Translations under genes and position numbers: made by a program
Shown: positions 27,687 to 35,726 of the stretch, piece by piece
How the letters are laid out: the number at the start of each line of letters is the position of its first letter
How positions within the stretch are numbered: position 1 is the first letter of the stretch
The notes under the pieces: model-generated
Databases searched by the model: none
Told to the model about the DNA's origin: nothing
Seen by the model: the letters and a program-made list of their open reading frames with translations, nothing else
From: Variovorax paradoxus
Lineage (GTDB): Bacteria; Pseudomonadota; Gammaproteobacteria; Burkholderiales; Burkholderiaceae_C
Length of the DNA: 64,000 bases
Assembly (NCBI RefSeq): GCF_018614915.1
Contig: NZ_JAGGNU010000020.1
Location: 1-64,000 of the forward strand
Direction: 5' to 3'

Positions 27687-28277
27687 CTATGCGTAGCCCA
27701 ATTGCCGGCCCAGCACATAGCCCATCGTTCCGAGGCTGATGCATATGCCGTACGGGAGTTTTCCGACCGATTGGCCTGCGTAGATCCGCGCCTCGGGCTT
27801 GGCGCCGACCATGGCCGACGCCACCAGGCCGTACACCGCGTTTTTCGCGTTGTGCAGCATGCGCCCCAGCTTTCCCTTGATGATTGCGAACCCAAGCGCC
27901 GCTATTCCACCTACGAGAAAAGCAAAAAGCACGGCCTGCAATGTTTCGTGGATGCCAAGAAATGCACCGACCATCGCCATCAGCTTCACGTCGCCCGCGC
28001 CCATGACACCCAGCGCATACGGCGGCAGCATGACCAGAAAGCCGAGAAAGAGGCCCCCGAATGCCAGCAGAAAAGCCGTTGGCGGCGACACGGCGATCAC
28101 CGTTTTGTAGATCAGCGCGAAGGCGGCACCGCCGAATGTGAGCCAATTCGGAATCCTGTAGCTGCGGTAATCGCTGACCGAAGCGACGATCAGCAGCGCG
28201 AACAGGACAGCGGTGCGCGGGTCGGTCGCCAGCATCGCCAGAAGTTCGAGAAGTGCGTGAAATTCCTGCATGGTCAT
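27687..28277 (-). CDS. tadV: Prepilin peptidase TadV/CpaA
   Basis: A 196-residue polytopic A24 aspartyl protease that trims the Flp and TadE leaders. The two catalytic Asp are present: Asp36 in VSDYRSYRIPN and Asp96 in the GAGDVK loop. It has six or so membrane helices and lacks the methylase domain of PilD, as usual for TadV. ATG 28277 (or 28271) places the first helix correctly. It lies 37 bp downstream of the small second pilin. Confidence 0.93.
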   Translation of the reverse strand: MTMQEFHALLELLAMLATDPRTAVLFALLIVASVSDYRSYRIPNWLTFGGAAFALIYKTVIAVSPPTAFLLAFGGLFLGFLVMLPPYALGVMGAGDVKLMAMVGAFLGIHETLQAVLFAFLVGGIAALGFAIIKGKLGRMLHNAKNAVYGLVASAMVGAKPEARIYAGQSVGKLPYGICISLGTMGYVLGRQLGYA

Positions 28278-28314
28278 TTTTTTCTGATCAATTTGAAAAT
28301 TCAGGTGGCGATAC

Positions 28315-28461
28315 CTAGCTCTGCTTTTCCAGCGCGAGCAACAAAAGCATGCAGACCACCAAAACCAGAAAACCCACGATCGCGTATTCCATGAGCGAGG
28401 CACCCGCCTCCTCCCTCAACAAATCCGCGAACGTATGCGACAGGTATCCGGAAAACCGCAT
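28315..28461 (-). CDS. Second, very short Flp prepilin
   Basis: A 48-residue open frame at the head of the Tad operon. Its leader ends at Gly20 in REEAGASLMEY, with Glu and Tyr at +5/+6 as in genuine Flp pilins. A 17-residue hydrophobic helix (IVGFLVLVVCMLLLLAL) and only four more residues follow. The ATG has GGGAGA upstream, and the gene ends 37 bp before tadV. The mature form would be only 28 residues, almost only helix. An overlapping frame that starts 4 bp earlier gives no family motif. It could be a minor or priming pilin. Confidence 0.85.
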   Translation of the reverse strand: MRFSGYLSHTFADLLREEAGASLMEYAIVGFLVLVVCMLLLLALEKQS

Positions 28462-28749
28462 GCATTTCTCCCAGTGGTTTTTTCGTCGAGGCGTCCATTC
28501 GATTTACCGGTTGAACGTCTTGCTCGGGGTCCAATGTAGAAAATCGAACAACTGGAGACATGAGCGCTGCGCCCTTACTTGCGCGGGACAGACCGCCCCT
28601 TTTTCACACCCGGATGGCAGGACAAAACGCCTACGAAAGTACTCACCCCGGAAATCGCCGGCCCAGACGTGACTTGGCCGACCGGCCGCTCCTGGACTCA
28701 GGGCGGCGACGGTCGGCCGTTTACGCGGGGGTGGGAAGGTTTGGGAGCG

Positions 28750-28965
28750 CTAGCGAATGCTCGTCGAGCGCCACGACGAACGGGGTGCGGAACGATCGAG
28801 GCGATCGCACTCCAGCACGGCCAGCAGGGTGGTGGTCTCCCTGAGCTGGTCGGTCATCCGCTTGTTCAGCGGCTTCCAGCCGCGGTACATCGGCACCACC
28901 ACCAGCCAGCCGATGCCGATCACGCCGCCCAGGGCGCCTATGTAGTGCCAGTGCATCGCTTCCAT
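28750..28965 (-). CDS. Small single-pass membrane protein
   Basis: A 71-residue protein with one hydrophobic segment (residues about 9-27, GALGGVIGIGWLVVVPMY) and a basic C-terminal tail. AAGGA precedes ATG 28965 by 5 bp. I do not recognise a family. The gene stands alone between the Tad operon head and the sauR-like gene, and the surrounding 300 bp are otherwise non-coding. The C-terminal third looks less protein-like, so a shorter or decayed original is possible. Confidence 0.45.
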   Translation of the reverse strand: MEAMHWHYIGALGGVIGIGWLVVVPMYRGWKPLNKRMTDQLRETTTLLAVLECDRLDRSAPRSSWRSTSIR

Positions 28966-29141
28966 CGCATTCCTTCGCTCGGTTGGAGTGGCTGTCCGGA
29001 GACAAGGGCGCGAGTGTGCCGACTGCCGGGCCGAACCGACTACGACTTTGGTCTAACCCTGGGGTCTTTTCACCTACAAAGGCTCGCATTTCGAGAACTT
29101 TGCACGGTGGGACTCGGCCCCGCGCCCCTGGGCCGCCCCGG

Positions 29142-29170
29142 TTGACAGCAATGCGCGGGGCCCCTAGAGT
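29142..29170 (+). promoter_or_regulatory. Sigma70 promoter of the sauR-like operon
   Basis: TTGACA (29142-29147) and TAGAGT (29165-29170) are separated by 17 bp, the best -35 of the window. The -10 runs straight into the GTTGTTCC repeats, so a protein bound there would block transcription start. Confidence 0.65.
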
Positions 29171-29211
29171 TGTTCCATATATCCGAACGTTGTTCCAGTA
29201 ATTAGAACAAC
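29169..29211. promoter_or_regulatory. Repeated and palindromic operator of the sulfoacetate operon
   Basis: GTTGTTCC occurs at 29169-29176 and again at 29189-29196, a 20-bp (two helical turns) spacing. The second copy forms a perfect inverted repeat GTTGTTC-N9-GAACAAC (29189-29211). The set lies between the predicted -10 and the ATG at 29228, a repressor position, and suits an IclR regulator. Confidence 0.6.
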
Positions 29212-29227
29212 ACATATTCCAGACCTC

Positions 29228-30037
29228 ATGGACTCCACTCTCGCCAAGGGCCTCGCCGCGATCGAATGGATGGTGCGCCAGCAGCGCGACTGCCGCGTGA
29301 CCGACTTGGCCCAGGCCTTCGGGATGGCGCGCAGCAATGCGCACCGCACGCTGCAGACGCTGGTGAACTGCGGCTGGGCGGTGCAGGACCCGGCGACCAG
29401 CGCCTACCGCCCCAGCCTCCGGCTGTTCGAACTGGGCGCGCAGGTGGCCGAGGTGGCGGACATCGGCGCGCTGCTGCGCCCGCATCTCGCGACGCTGGCG
29501 CAGGCCACGGGCGAGACCATCCACCTCGCCGCGCTCGACGGCGCCGAGATCGTCTACCTCGACAAGTTCGACAGCCCGCTGCCGGTGGCCGCCTACTCGC
29601 GCATCGGCGGGCGGGCCGCCGCCTACTGCGTGGCATCGGGCAAGGCGCTGCTCGCGGCGGCGCGGCTGGACGTGCCGGCGCTGAAGCGGCGCCTCGGCCG
29701 CCTGGTGGCGCACACGCCGAACAGCATCACCGACTTCGACGCGCTTCATGCCGAGCTCGAGCGCACGCGCGCACGCGGCTATGCCGAGAACCGCGAGGAG
29801 TGGCGGCTCGGCGTCTGCGGCCTCGGCACGCCGGTCTTCAACGCGCGGGGCGAAGCGGTCGCCGCACTGGGCATGAGCGTGCCCTCGATCCGCTTCGCGC
29901 GCACCCAGGCACGCGGGCTCGCTGAACAGGTCATGGCCTGTGCGCGCGATGCCAGCGCCACGCTGGGCTACCGGGTCGACCCGGAGCCGATCACGCATCA
30001 GCCGACGTTCACCCCCAAGAGAAGGAGACTGGAATGA
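29228..30037 (+). CDS. IclR-family regulator at the sauR position
   Basis: A 269-residue regulator. The helix-turn-helix (residues about 22-62) reads VTDLAQAFGMARSNAHRTLQTL. The effector domain has GETIHLAALDGAEIVYLDKFD, AAAYCVASGKALLAAARLD and RGYAENREEWRLGVCGLG. It overlaps the Bug receptor gene by 4 bp (ATGA), so it is the first gene of the operon and likely self-regulated through the palindrome just upstream. In Cupriavidus necator the sauSTU genes are also preceded by a regulator gene called sauR. Orthology is not checked. Confidence 0.88.
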   Translation: MDSTLAKGLAAIEWMVRQQRDCRVTDLAQAFGMARSNAHRTLQTLVNCGWAVQDPATSAYRPSLRLFELGAQVAEVADIGALLRPHLATLAQATGETIHLAALDGAEIVYLDKFDSPLPVAAYSRIGGRAAAYCVASGKALLAAARLDVPALKRRLGRLVAHTPNSITDFDALHAELERTRARGYAENREEWRLGVCGLGTPVFNARGEAVAALGMSVPSIRFARTQARGLAEQVMACARDASATLGYRVDPEPITHQPTFTPKRRRLE

Positions 30038-31020
30038 TGAGTTTCGCCCCCTGGCTGCGCACCGCCGTCCTGGCCGCCGCAACGCTCGCGGCGCCCTTCG
30101 CGGCGCAGGCGCAGAACGGCACCGACTACCCGACCAAGCCGATCAAGCTGATCGTTCCCTACCCGCCCGGCGGCGGCACCGACGTGATCGCGCGCATCGT
30201 GCAGGAGCGCTTCGCGGCGCTGCTGGGGCAGCCGGTCTTGATCGACAACCGCGGCGGCGCGGCGGGTTCGATCGGCACCGAGATCGCGGCCAAGTCGGCG
30301 CCCGATGGCTACACGGTGCTCTTCACGCTCTCCTCGCACACCATCAACCCGGCCATCTATCCCAAGCTGTCCTTCGACACGCAGAAGGATTTCGAACCCG
30401 TGGGCATGGTGGCTTCGCTGCCGCAGATCCTGGTCGCGAACATCGATTTCAAACCCAACACGGTGGCCGAGCTGGTCGCGCTGGCCAAGGCCAAGCCCGG
30501 CAGCCTCTCCTTCGCCACGGTGGGCAACGGCTCTCCCGGGCATCTGGCCGGCGAGCTGCTCAAGCTGCGCACCGGCACGCAGATGACGCACATCCCCTAC
30601 CGCGGCGGCGGCCCGGCCGTGACCGACGTGATGGGCGGGCAGGTGCCGCTGCTGTGGGTGTCGATCCCCGCCGCCGCGCAGTTCGTAAAGGCCGGCAAGC
30701 TGAAGGCGCTGGCGGTGTCGACGGCCAAGCGCAGCGCCGCCTTCCCGAACGTGCCCACCATGCAGGAGGCCGGCATCGCGGACTTCGAGGTCGACTCCTG
30801 GTACGCCGCCTTCGTGCCGGCGAAGACCCCGAAGCCGATCATCGACAAGCTCAACCGCGTGATCAACACCGTCGTGCGCGAGCCCGAGATCAGCGAGAAG
30901 CTGCTGGCGCAGGGCAGCGAAGGCGTCGGCGGCACGCCCGAGCAGCTGGGCAAGGTGGTCAGCGTCGAGCTCGTGCGCTGGTCGAAGCTCGCCAAGGAAG
31001 CCAACATCAAAGTGGATTGA
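30034..31020 (+). CDS. Bug/TctC-type periplasmic solute receptor, candidate sulfoacetate binder
   Basis: A 328-residue periplasmic protein of the Bug family (receptor of tripartite tricarboxylate transporters). A signal peptide is cut near AAQA-QN. The hallmark KPIKLIVPYPPGGGTDVIAR and a ligand loop around GGAAGSIGTEIAAKSAPDGYT follow, and then TMQEAGIADFEVDSWYAAFVPAKTPK. No TctA/TctB membrane genes lie in the window, which is usual for orphan Bug genes. It stands between the regulator and sauS, 3 bp before sauS, where known sau operons use other uptake genes. Sulfoacetate binding is therefore inferred from context. Confidence 0.9.
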   Translation: MMSFAPWLRTAVLAAATLAAPFAAQAQNGTDYPTKPIKLIVPYPPGGGTDVIARIVQERFAALLGQPVLIDNRGGAAGSIGTEIAAKSAPDGYTVLFTLSSHTINPAIYPKLSFDTQKDFEPVGMVASLPQILVANIDFKPNTVAELVALAKAKPGSLSFATVGNGSPGHLAGELLKLRTGTQMTHIPYRGGGPAVTDVMGGQVPLLWVSIPAAAQFVKAGKLKALAVSTAKRSAAFPNVPTMQEAGIADFEVDSWYAAFVPAKTPKPIIDKLNRVINTVVREPEISEKLLAQGSEGVGGTPEQLGKVVSVELVRWSKLAKEANIKVD

Positions 31021-31023
31021 CGC

Positions 31024-32454
31024 ATGGAACATTCCTCTTCCCCCATCACCGACCTCGTGGCTCGGGCTCGTGCGGCGCAGCGCATCTATGAAACGTGGTC
31101 GCAGGACCAGGTCGATACCGCAGTCGTCGCCGCCGGCTGGGCCATCATCGAACCGAAGCGCAACCGCGAGCTCGCGGAACTGGCGGTGGCCGACACCGGC
31201 GTCGGCAACGTCGAAGACAAGGTGCGCAAGAACTACCGCAAGACCTTCGGCCTCTTGCGCGACCTGCGCGGCGCGCGCTCGGTCGGCGTGATCGCCGAAG
31301 ACCCGGCGCGCGGCATCGTCGAGATCGCTAGGCCGGTGGGTGTCGTGTGCGCGATCACGCCATCGACCAATCCCGGCGCAACGCCGGCCAACAAGATCAT
31401 CAACGCACTCAAGGGCCGCAACGCGGTGATCGTGGCGCCCTCGCCCAAGGGCTGGTCGACCGCGGCGCGGCTGATCGAGTTCATCCACGCGCAGTTCGAC
31501 CGCATCGGCGCGCCGCGCGACCTGGTGCAGCTCTTGCCGGCACCGGTCAACAAGCAGGCCACGGCCGAGCTGATGCGCCTGTGCGACCTGGTGGTGGCGA
31601 CCGGCTCGCAGGCCAACGTGCGCGCGGCCTATGCCAGCGGCACGCCGGCCTTCGGAGTCGGCGCCGGCAACGTGGCCGGCATCGTCGACGAGACGGCCGA
31701 CCCGGCGCAGGCGGCCGAGCGCATCGTCTTGTCGAAGACCTTCGACAACGCGACCAGCTGCTCGTCGGAGAACAGCCTGGTGATCGTCGACGCGGCACGC
31801 ACGGCCATGCTCGCGGCACTGCAAGAGCGCGGCGCGGTCATGCTCGACGCGGCGCAGAAGAAGGCGCTGCAGGCGCTGATGTGGCCCGAGGGCAAGCTCT
31901 CGGCTGCGGTGATCGGCAAGTCGGCGCGCGAGATCGCCGAGCGCGCGGCTGCGCAGGACGCCGCCGGTCGCCAGGCCTGGCTCGCGATCGCACAGCGCAA
32001 CCCGCGCATCCTGATGGTGGCCGAGGACGGCGTGGGCCACGAACACCCTTACTCCGGCGAGAAGCTGAGCCCGGTGCTGGCGATCTATGCGGCGCGCGAC
32101 TTCGAGCAGGCTTCCGCCATCGTCGAGCGCATCTACGCCTACGAGGGCGCGGGCCATTCGGTCGGCCTGCACAGCACCAGGCCCGAGCGCGCGCTCGAGC
32201 TCGGGCTCACGCTGCCGGTCTCGCGCGTGATCGTCGACCAGGCGCACTGCATCGCCACCGGCGGCAGCTTCGACAACGGCCTGCCCTTCTCGCTGTCGAT
32301 GGGCTGCGGCACCTGGGGCAAGAACAATTTCTCGGACAACATGAACTACCGCCACTACCTCAACATCACGCGCGTCTCGCGGCCGATTGCAGAACGGGTG
32401 CCGAGCGAGGAAGAGATCTTCGGCGCCTTCTTCGCGAAGCACGGTGCGGCGTGA
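31024..32454 (+). CDS. sauS: CoA-acylating sulfoacetaldehyde dehydrogenase
   Basis: A 476-residue CoA-acylating aldehyde dehydrogenase (EutE/AdhE-N class). It carries PVGVVCAITPSTNPGATPANK, the nucleotide-binding VVATGSQANVRAAY and VGAGNVAGIVDETAD, catalytic Cys246 in NATSCSSENS, and the C-terminal GGSFDNGLPFSLSMGCGTWG. SauS reduces sulfoacetyl-CoA to sulfoacetaldehyde with NADPH. The assignment rests on family plus the sauT gene overlapping it and on xsc in the same window. Acetaldehyde or another aldehyde is the alternative substrate. Confidence 0.85.
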   Translation: MEHSSSPITDLVARARAAQRIYETWSQDQVDTAVVAAGWAIIEPKRNRELAELAVADTGVGNVEDKVRKNYRKTFGLLRDLRGARSVGVIAEDPARGIVEIARPVGVVCAITPSTNPGATPANKIINALKGRNAVIVAPSPKGWSTAARLIEFIHAQFDRIGAPRDLVQLLPAPVNKQATAELMRLCDLVVATGSQANVRAAYASGTPAFGVGAGNVAGIVDETADPAQAAERIVLSKTFDNATSCSSENSLVIVDAARTAMLAALQERGAVMLDAAQKKALQALMWPEGKLSAAVIGKSAREIAERAAAQDAAGRQAWLAIAQRNPRILMVAEDGVGHEHPYSGEKLSPVLAIYAARDFEQASAIVERIYAYEGAGHSVGLHSTRPERALELGLTLPVSRVIVDQAHCIATGGSFDNGLPFSLSMGCGTWGKNNFSDNMNYRHYLNITRVSRPIAERVPSEEEIFGAFFAKHGAA

Positions 32455-33971
32455 GCATTGAAGTCTCGACCGTCCACGCGCTGATCGAGCAGCAGGCCGC
32501 GCGCCGGCCGCAGGCGGTGTACGCGATCTCGACGCAGGACGGCACGCCCCTCCACTACGCCGAACTGGCCCACGGCTGCCGCATGGTCGCGGCCGTGCTG
32601 CACGCGCACGGCGCGCGGCCGGGCGACACGGTGTCGCTGGTCATGCCCAATGGATTGCAGACATTGCGCGTGCTGCTGGGCGCGATGCACGCCGGCCTGT
32701 GCGTGAACCCCGTCAACCTGCTCTCGCAACCCGAGCAGATGCGCTACGTGCTCGCGCATTCGGACTGCCGCGTGGTCTGCGTCGCACCCGAATGGGAAGC
32801 GCGCGTGCGCGCCATGCTCGACGGCCTCGGACGTCCGGTGGCGCTGCTGGTGGTCGACCCGGACGCCGCGGCACTGCCGGGCGAAGCGGAAGCGGCCGCC
32901 GCCGAGGCACCGCCGCCCGAGCCCGGCGCCGTGGCCCTGCTGATGTACACCTCCGGCACCACCGGCATGCCCAAGGGCGTGATGCTGAGCCAGCGCAACC
33001 TCGCGGCCAATGCGCACGCCATCAGCGCCGAGCACGCACTCGGCCCCGCCGACCGCGTGCTCGCCGTGCTGCCGCTCTATCACATCAACGCCTTCGCCGT
33101 GACCATGCTGGCGCCGCTCGCGCACGGCGGCAGCCTGGCGATGCCGCCGAAGTTCTCCGCCGGCCGCTTCTGGGAGCAGGCGGCGCAGACGCAGTGCAGC
33201 TGGATCAACGTGGTGCCGACCATGATCTCCTACCTGCTCGAAGGCGAGGCGCCGCCGCGCGCGCAGACCGCGCACATCCGCTTCTGCCGCTCGGCCTCGG
33301 CCGCGTTGCCGCCCGAGCACCATCGCGCCTTCGAGCAGCTGTTCGGCATCGGCATCGTCGAGACCATGGGCCTCACCGAGACCGCGGCGCCTGCGTTCTC
33401 GAATCCGCTGGACGCCGCCGCGCGCAAGCTGGGCTCGGTGGGCCGCGCCTCCGGCTGCGAGGCCCGCGTGGTCGATGAGGCGCTGGCCGAGCTGCCCGAC
33501 GGCAGCACCGGGGAGCTGACGATCCGTGGCCCCAACGTGATGCTCGGCTACTACAAGAACGAGGAAGCGACGCGCGCGAGCTTCACGCCCGACGGCTGGC
33601 TTCGCACCGGCGACCTCGGGCACCGCGATGCCGACGGCTTCTTCTTCGTCACCGGCCGCATCAAGGAACTGATCATCAAGGGCGGCGAGAACATCGCGCC
33701 GCGCGAGATCGACGAGGCGCTGCTGCAGCACCCCGCCGTGCGCGACGCCGCTGCAGTGGGCGTGCCCGACCGCCACTACGGCCAGGAGATCGGCGTCGCC
33801 GTGATGCTGCGCGAAGGCAGCGCCTGCACCGAGGCCGAGCTGCGCGAGCACTGCACCCGCACGCTGGGCCGATACAAGTCGCCCGTGCACTACCGCTTTG
33901 TCGACGAGCTGCCGCGCGGGCCCTCGGGCAAGGTGCAAAGGCTGAAGCTGCTGCCGCTCTTCGAAGCCTGA
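32451..33971 (+). CDS. sauT: AMP-forming sulfoacetate-CoA ligase
   Basis: A 506-residue member of the acyl-CoA synthetase (ANL) superfamily. The P-loop motif YTSGTTGMPKG is at 166-176, followed by ETMGLTETAAP, GWLRTGDLGHRD, the hinge KELIIKGGENIAPREID and the C-terminal catalytic Lys494 in GPSGKVQRL. GTG 32451 overlaps the sauS stop (GTGA), so the two are translationally coupled. SauT activates sulfoacetate to sulfoacetyl-CoA. Similar ligases act on oxalate or short acids, so substrate is assigned from the sauS partner and not from residues. Confidence 0.82.
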   Translation: MSIEVSTVHALIEQQAARRPQAVYAISTQDGTPLHYAELAHGCRMVAAVLHAHGARPGDTVSLVMPNGLQTLRVLLGAMHAGLCVNPVNLLSQPEQMRYVLAHSDCRVVCVAPEWEARVRAMLDGLGRPVALLVVDPDAAALPGEAEAAAAEAPPPEPGAVALLMYTSGTTGMPKGVMLSQRNLAANAHAISAEHALGPADRVLAVLPLYHINAFAVTMLAPLAHGGSLAMPPKFSAGRFWEQAAQTQCSWINVVPTMISYLLEGEAPPRAQTAHIRFCRSASAALPPEHHRAFEQLFGIGIVETMGLTETAAPAFSNPLDAAARKLGSVGRASGCEARVVDEALAELPDGSTGELTIRGPNVMLGYYKNEEATRASFTPDGWLRTGDLGHRDADGFFFVTGRIKELIIKGGENIAPREIDEALLQHPAVRDAAAVGVPDRHYGQEIGVAVMLREGSACTEAELREHCTRTLGRYKSPVHYRFVDELPRGPSGKVQRLKLLPLFEA

Positions 33972-33982
33972 ACGGCCTGCGG

Positions 33983-35668
33983 TCAGTCGCTCTGGTAGAG
34001 CGTGTCCACGCTCGCGAAGTCGCGGCCGAACTGGTCGACCTTGGCCTGGAAGGGCACGCTCTCGCCAGGCGCGATGGCCGGCAGGTTGTCGAGCAGCGTG
34101 AAGCCGGCGAGCTTGCCGTCCGCATCGCGCAGGCTCACCCAGAGGCGCGGCTTGCGCACGATGGCCTGGCCCGGGTTGGCCACGGTGCCGCTGACCTCGA
34201 CGTACTTGTAGCTGTAGCGCCGGCTGAAGTTGACCAGCACGCTGCTCGTCGCCGCGCGCGTGTCATCGATGCGCACCTGCAACGGCGCGCGCGGGCCCGG
34301 CAGGGCCGCACGGCGCATCGGCTTCCACTCGACGCGCGTGGACGAGATGCGGTCGGTCTCGCGCGGCTCCAGCAGCACCGGAAAGCGCTCGCCGGGGTAC
34401 AGGTAGGCCGGCCCGGCGACGGCGGTGGTGCCGTCGAGCTTGCTGCCGTCGTAGCGCGAGATCACGGCGCTCGGGGCGAGCGCAATCGCCTCGCTGCTGC
34501 GGTTGACCACTTCCGCCAGATAGACCGGGCGCTGGGTGACGTTGCGCGCCGGCACCAGCGCCAGCAGTTCGATCTGTGCGAGGTCGAAGCGCTCGGCCTC
34601 GTCGGCCAGCAGATCCTCGCTGCCGAGCCGCATCGAGGGATGGAATATCTCCGGCCCTCCGGCCGTTCGGATCACGCGGCCCGCACTCAGCACCCGCGTG
34701 CGGCCCTGCTGCTCGTGCTCGCTCAAGTTGTAGTCGATGCGGTAGTCCCAGGCCGCGATCGGCACCTGGCGGTTGCCGAGGCGCTCGATGCGCACGTCCG
34801 CCGCGCTGCGCTCGCCCGGCTTGATCTCGTTGGCCTGCGAGAAGCCGCGGCCGAAGCCGATGATGGCGCCGGCGTCGTCGTAGAGCGTGGCCAGCACCTC
34901 GACGCCGGTCAGCATGGCCGTGTCCTTGCGCGCATTGACGATGCGGCCGACCAGGCGCAGCTCGTCCTGCTGCTGCACCAGGCGCACGCGCGTGAACTGC
35001 AGGCGCGGCCCCTCGACGCTGCGGTACGGCGCCGACAGCGCAGCCACCTGCACCTCCTGGCGCGTGACGTTGCGGTCGCTCGGCAGGTCGATCAGCACCG
35101 GCGCCGTTTCGCCGGGCGCCAGCGTGCCGATCGGCAGCGATTCGCTGCCCTCGCCGATGCGGCTGTCGCCGTCGTAGAAGATCGCCTTGACGCTGGGCCG
35201 CTCGAGCGCCACGCCGGTCTCGTTGCGCGCCACCACCAGCAGCCGGGGCCGGGCCGGGCTGCCGCTGCCCACCAGCACCTGGCGCGGCGGATCGAACTTG
35301 AGCCCGTCGACCGGAATTGCGCGCGGCGCCGTCGATGCCGCGGCCACCGTTCCGGTGCCGGCCGGTTCCTTGCCGCCGACGAGCAAGGCCGTGACCGCGA
35401 ACACCACCGTGACCAGCACCACGATCGCCGACGCGGCGATCGCCATCGACTTGACCACGTGCCGCTGGCGCGCCGAGTGCTCGGCGGCCAGCCGGCGCCC
35501 GGCTTCGTCCTTGACCTGCTCGAGCACGCGCTCCAGCCGATCGGACACGTCGTCTTCCACGATCGACATCGAGCCGCAATGCGCGCAGGTGTACTGGTTG
35601 AGCCCGGAGCGCCGGAGCACGCCGCTGCCGCATTCGCCGCACTTGAGCGTCTGCAGGTTGATGGTCAC
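33983..35668 (-). CDS. Zinc-ribbon, single-pass membrane protein with four periplasmic repeats
   Basis: A 561-residue protein of unknown function. A zinc ribbon opens it (CGECG and CAHCG, residues about 10-32), then a basic linker and one transmembrane helix (about 75-97). The large outer part contains about four repeats of 60-80 residues, each with a Val-rich strand, Y/L-Y-D-x-x-G-x-x-I/L-G and a L-x-PGE-x-x-P end (near 140-200, 240-305, 390-450 and 485-550). This resembles the FxLYD/DUF3426 type of beta-sandwich. GTG 35668 follows AAGGA. It is tail-to-tail with sauT. A sensor or structural role across the membrane is a guess. Confidence 0.8.
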   Translation of the reverse strand: MTINLQTLKCGECGSGVLRRSGLNQYTCAHCGSMSIVEDDVSDRLERVLEQVKDEAGRRLAAEHSARQRHVVKSMAIAASAIVVLVTVVFAVTALLVGGKEPAGTGTVAAASTAPRAIPVDGLKFDPPRQVLVGSGSPARPRLLVVARNETGVALERPSVKAIFYDGDSRIGEGSESLPIGTLAPGETAPVLIDLPSDRNVTRQEVQVAALSAPYRSVEGPRLQFTRVRLVQQQDELRLVGRIVNARKDTAMLTGVEVLATLYDDAGAIIGFGRGFSQANEIKPGERSAADVRIERLGNRQVPIAAWDYRIDYNLSEHEQQGRTRVLSAGRVIRTAGGPEIFHPSMRLGSEDLLADEAERFDLAQIELLALVPARNVTQRPVYLAEVVNRSSEAIALAPSAVISRYDGSKLDGTTAVAGPAYLYPGERFPVLLEPRETDRISSTRVEWKPMRRAALPGPRAPLQVRIDDTRAATSSVLVNFSRRYSYKYVEVSGTVANPGQAIVRKPRLWVSLRDADGKLAGFTLLDNLPAIAPGESVPFQAKVDQFGRDFASVDTLYQSD

Positions 35669-35726
35669 TGGGGTTCCTTGGTGAGGCGTGGCGGCAGCGA
35701 CGCTCCCGCGCGCTGCCGCGCGAATC

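Noticed and set aside
29998..32442. An 814-codon open frame opposite the Bug and sauS genes
   Set aside because: Composition-driven antisense frame. It crosses a real operon with overlapping starts and stops.
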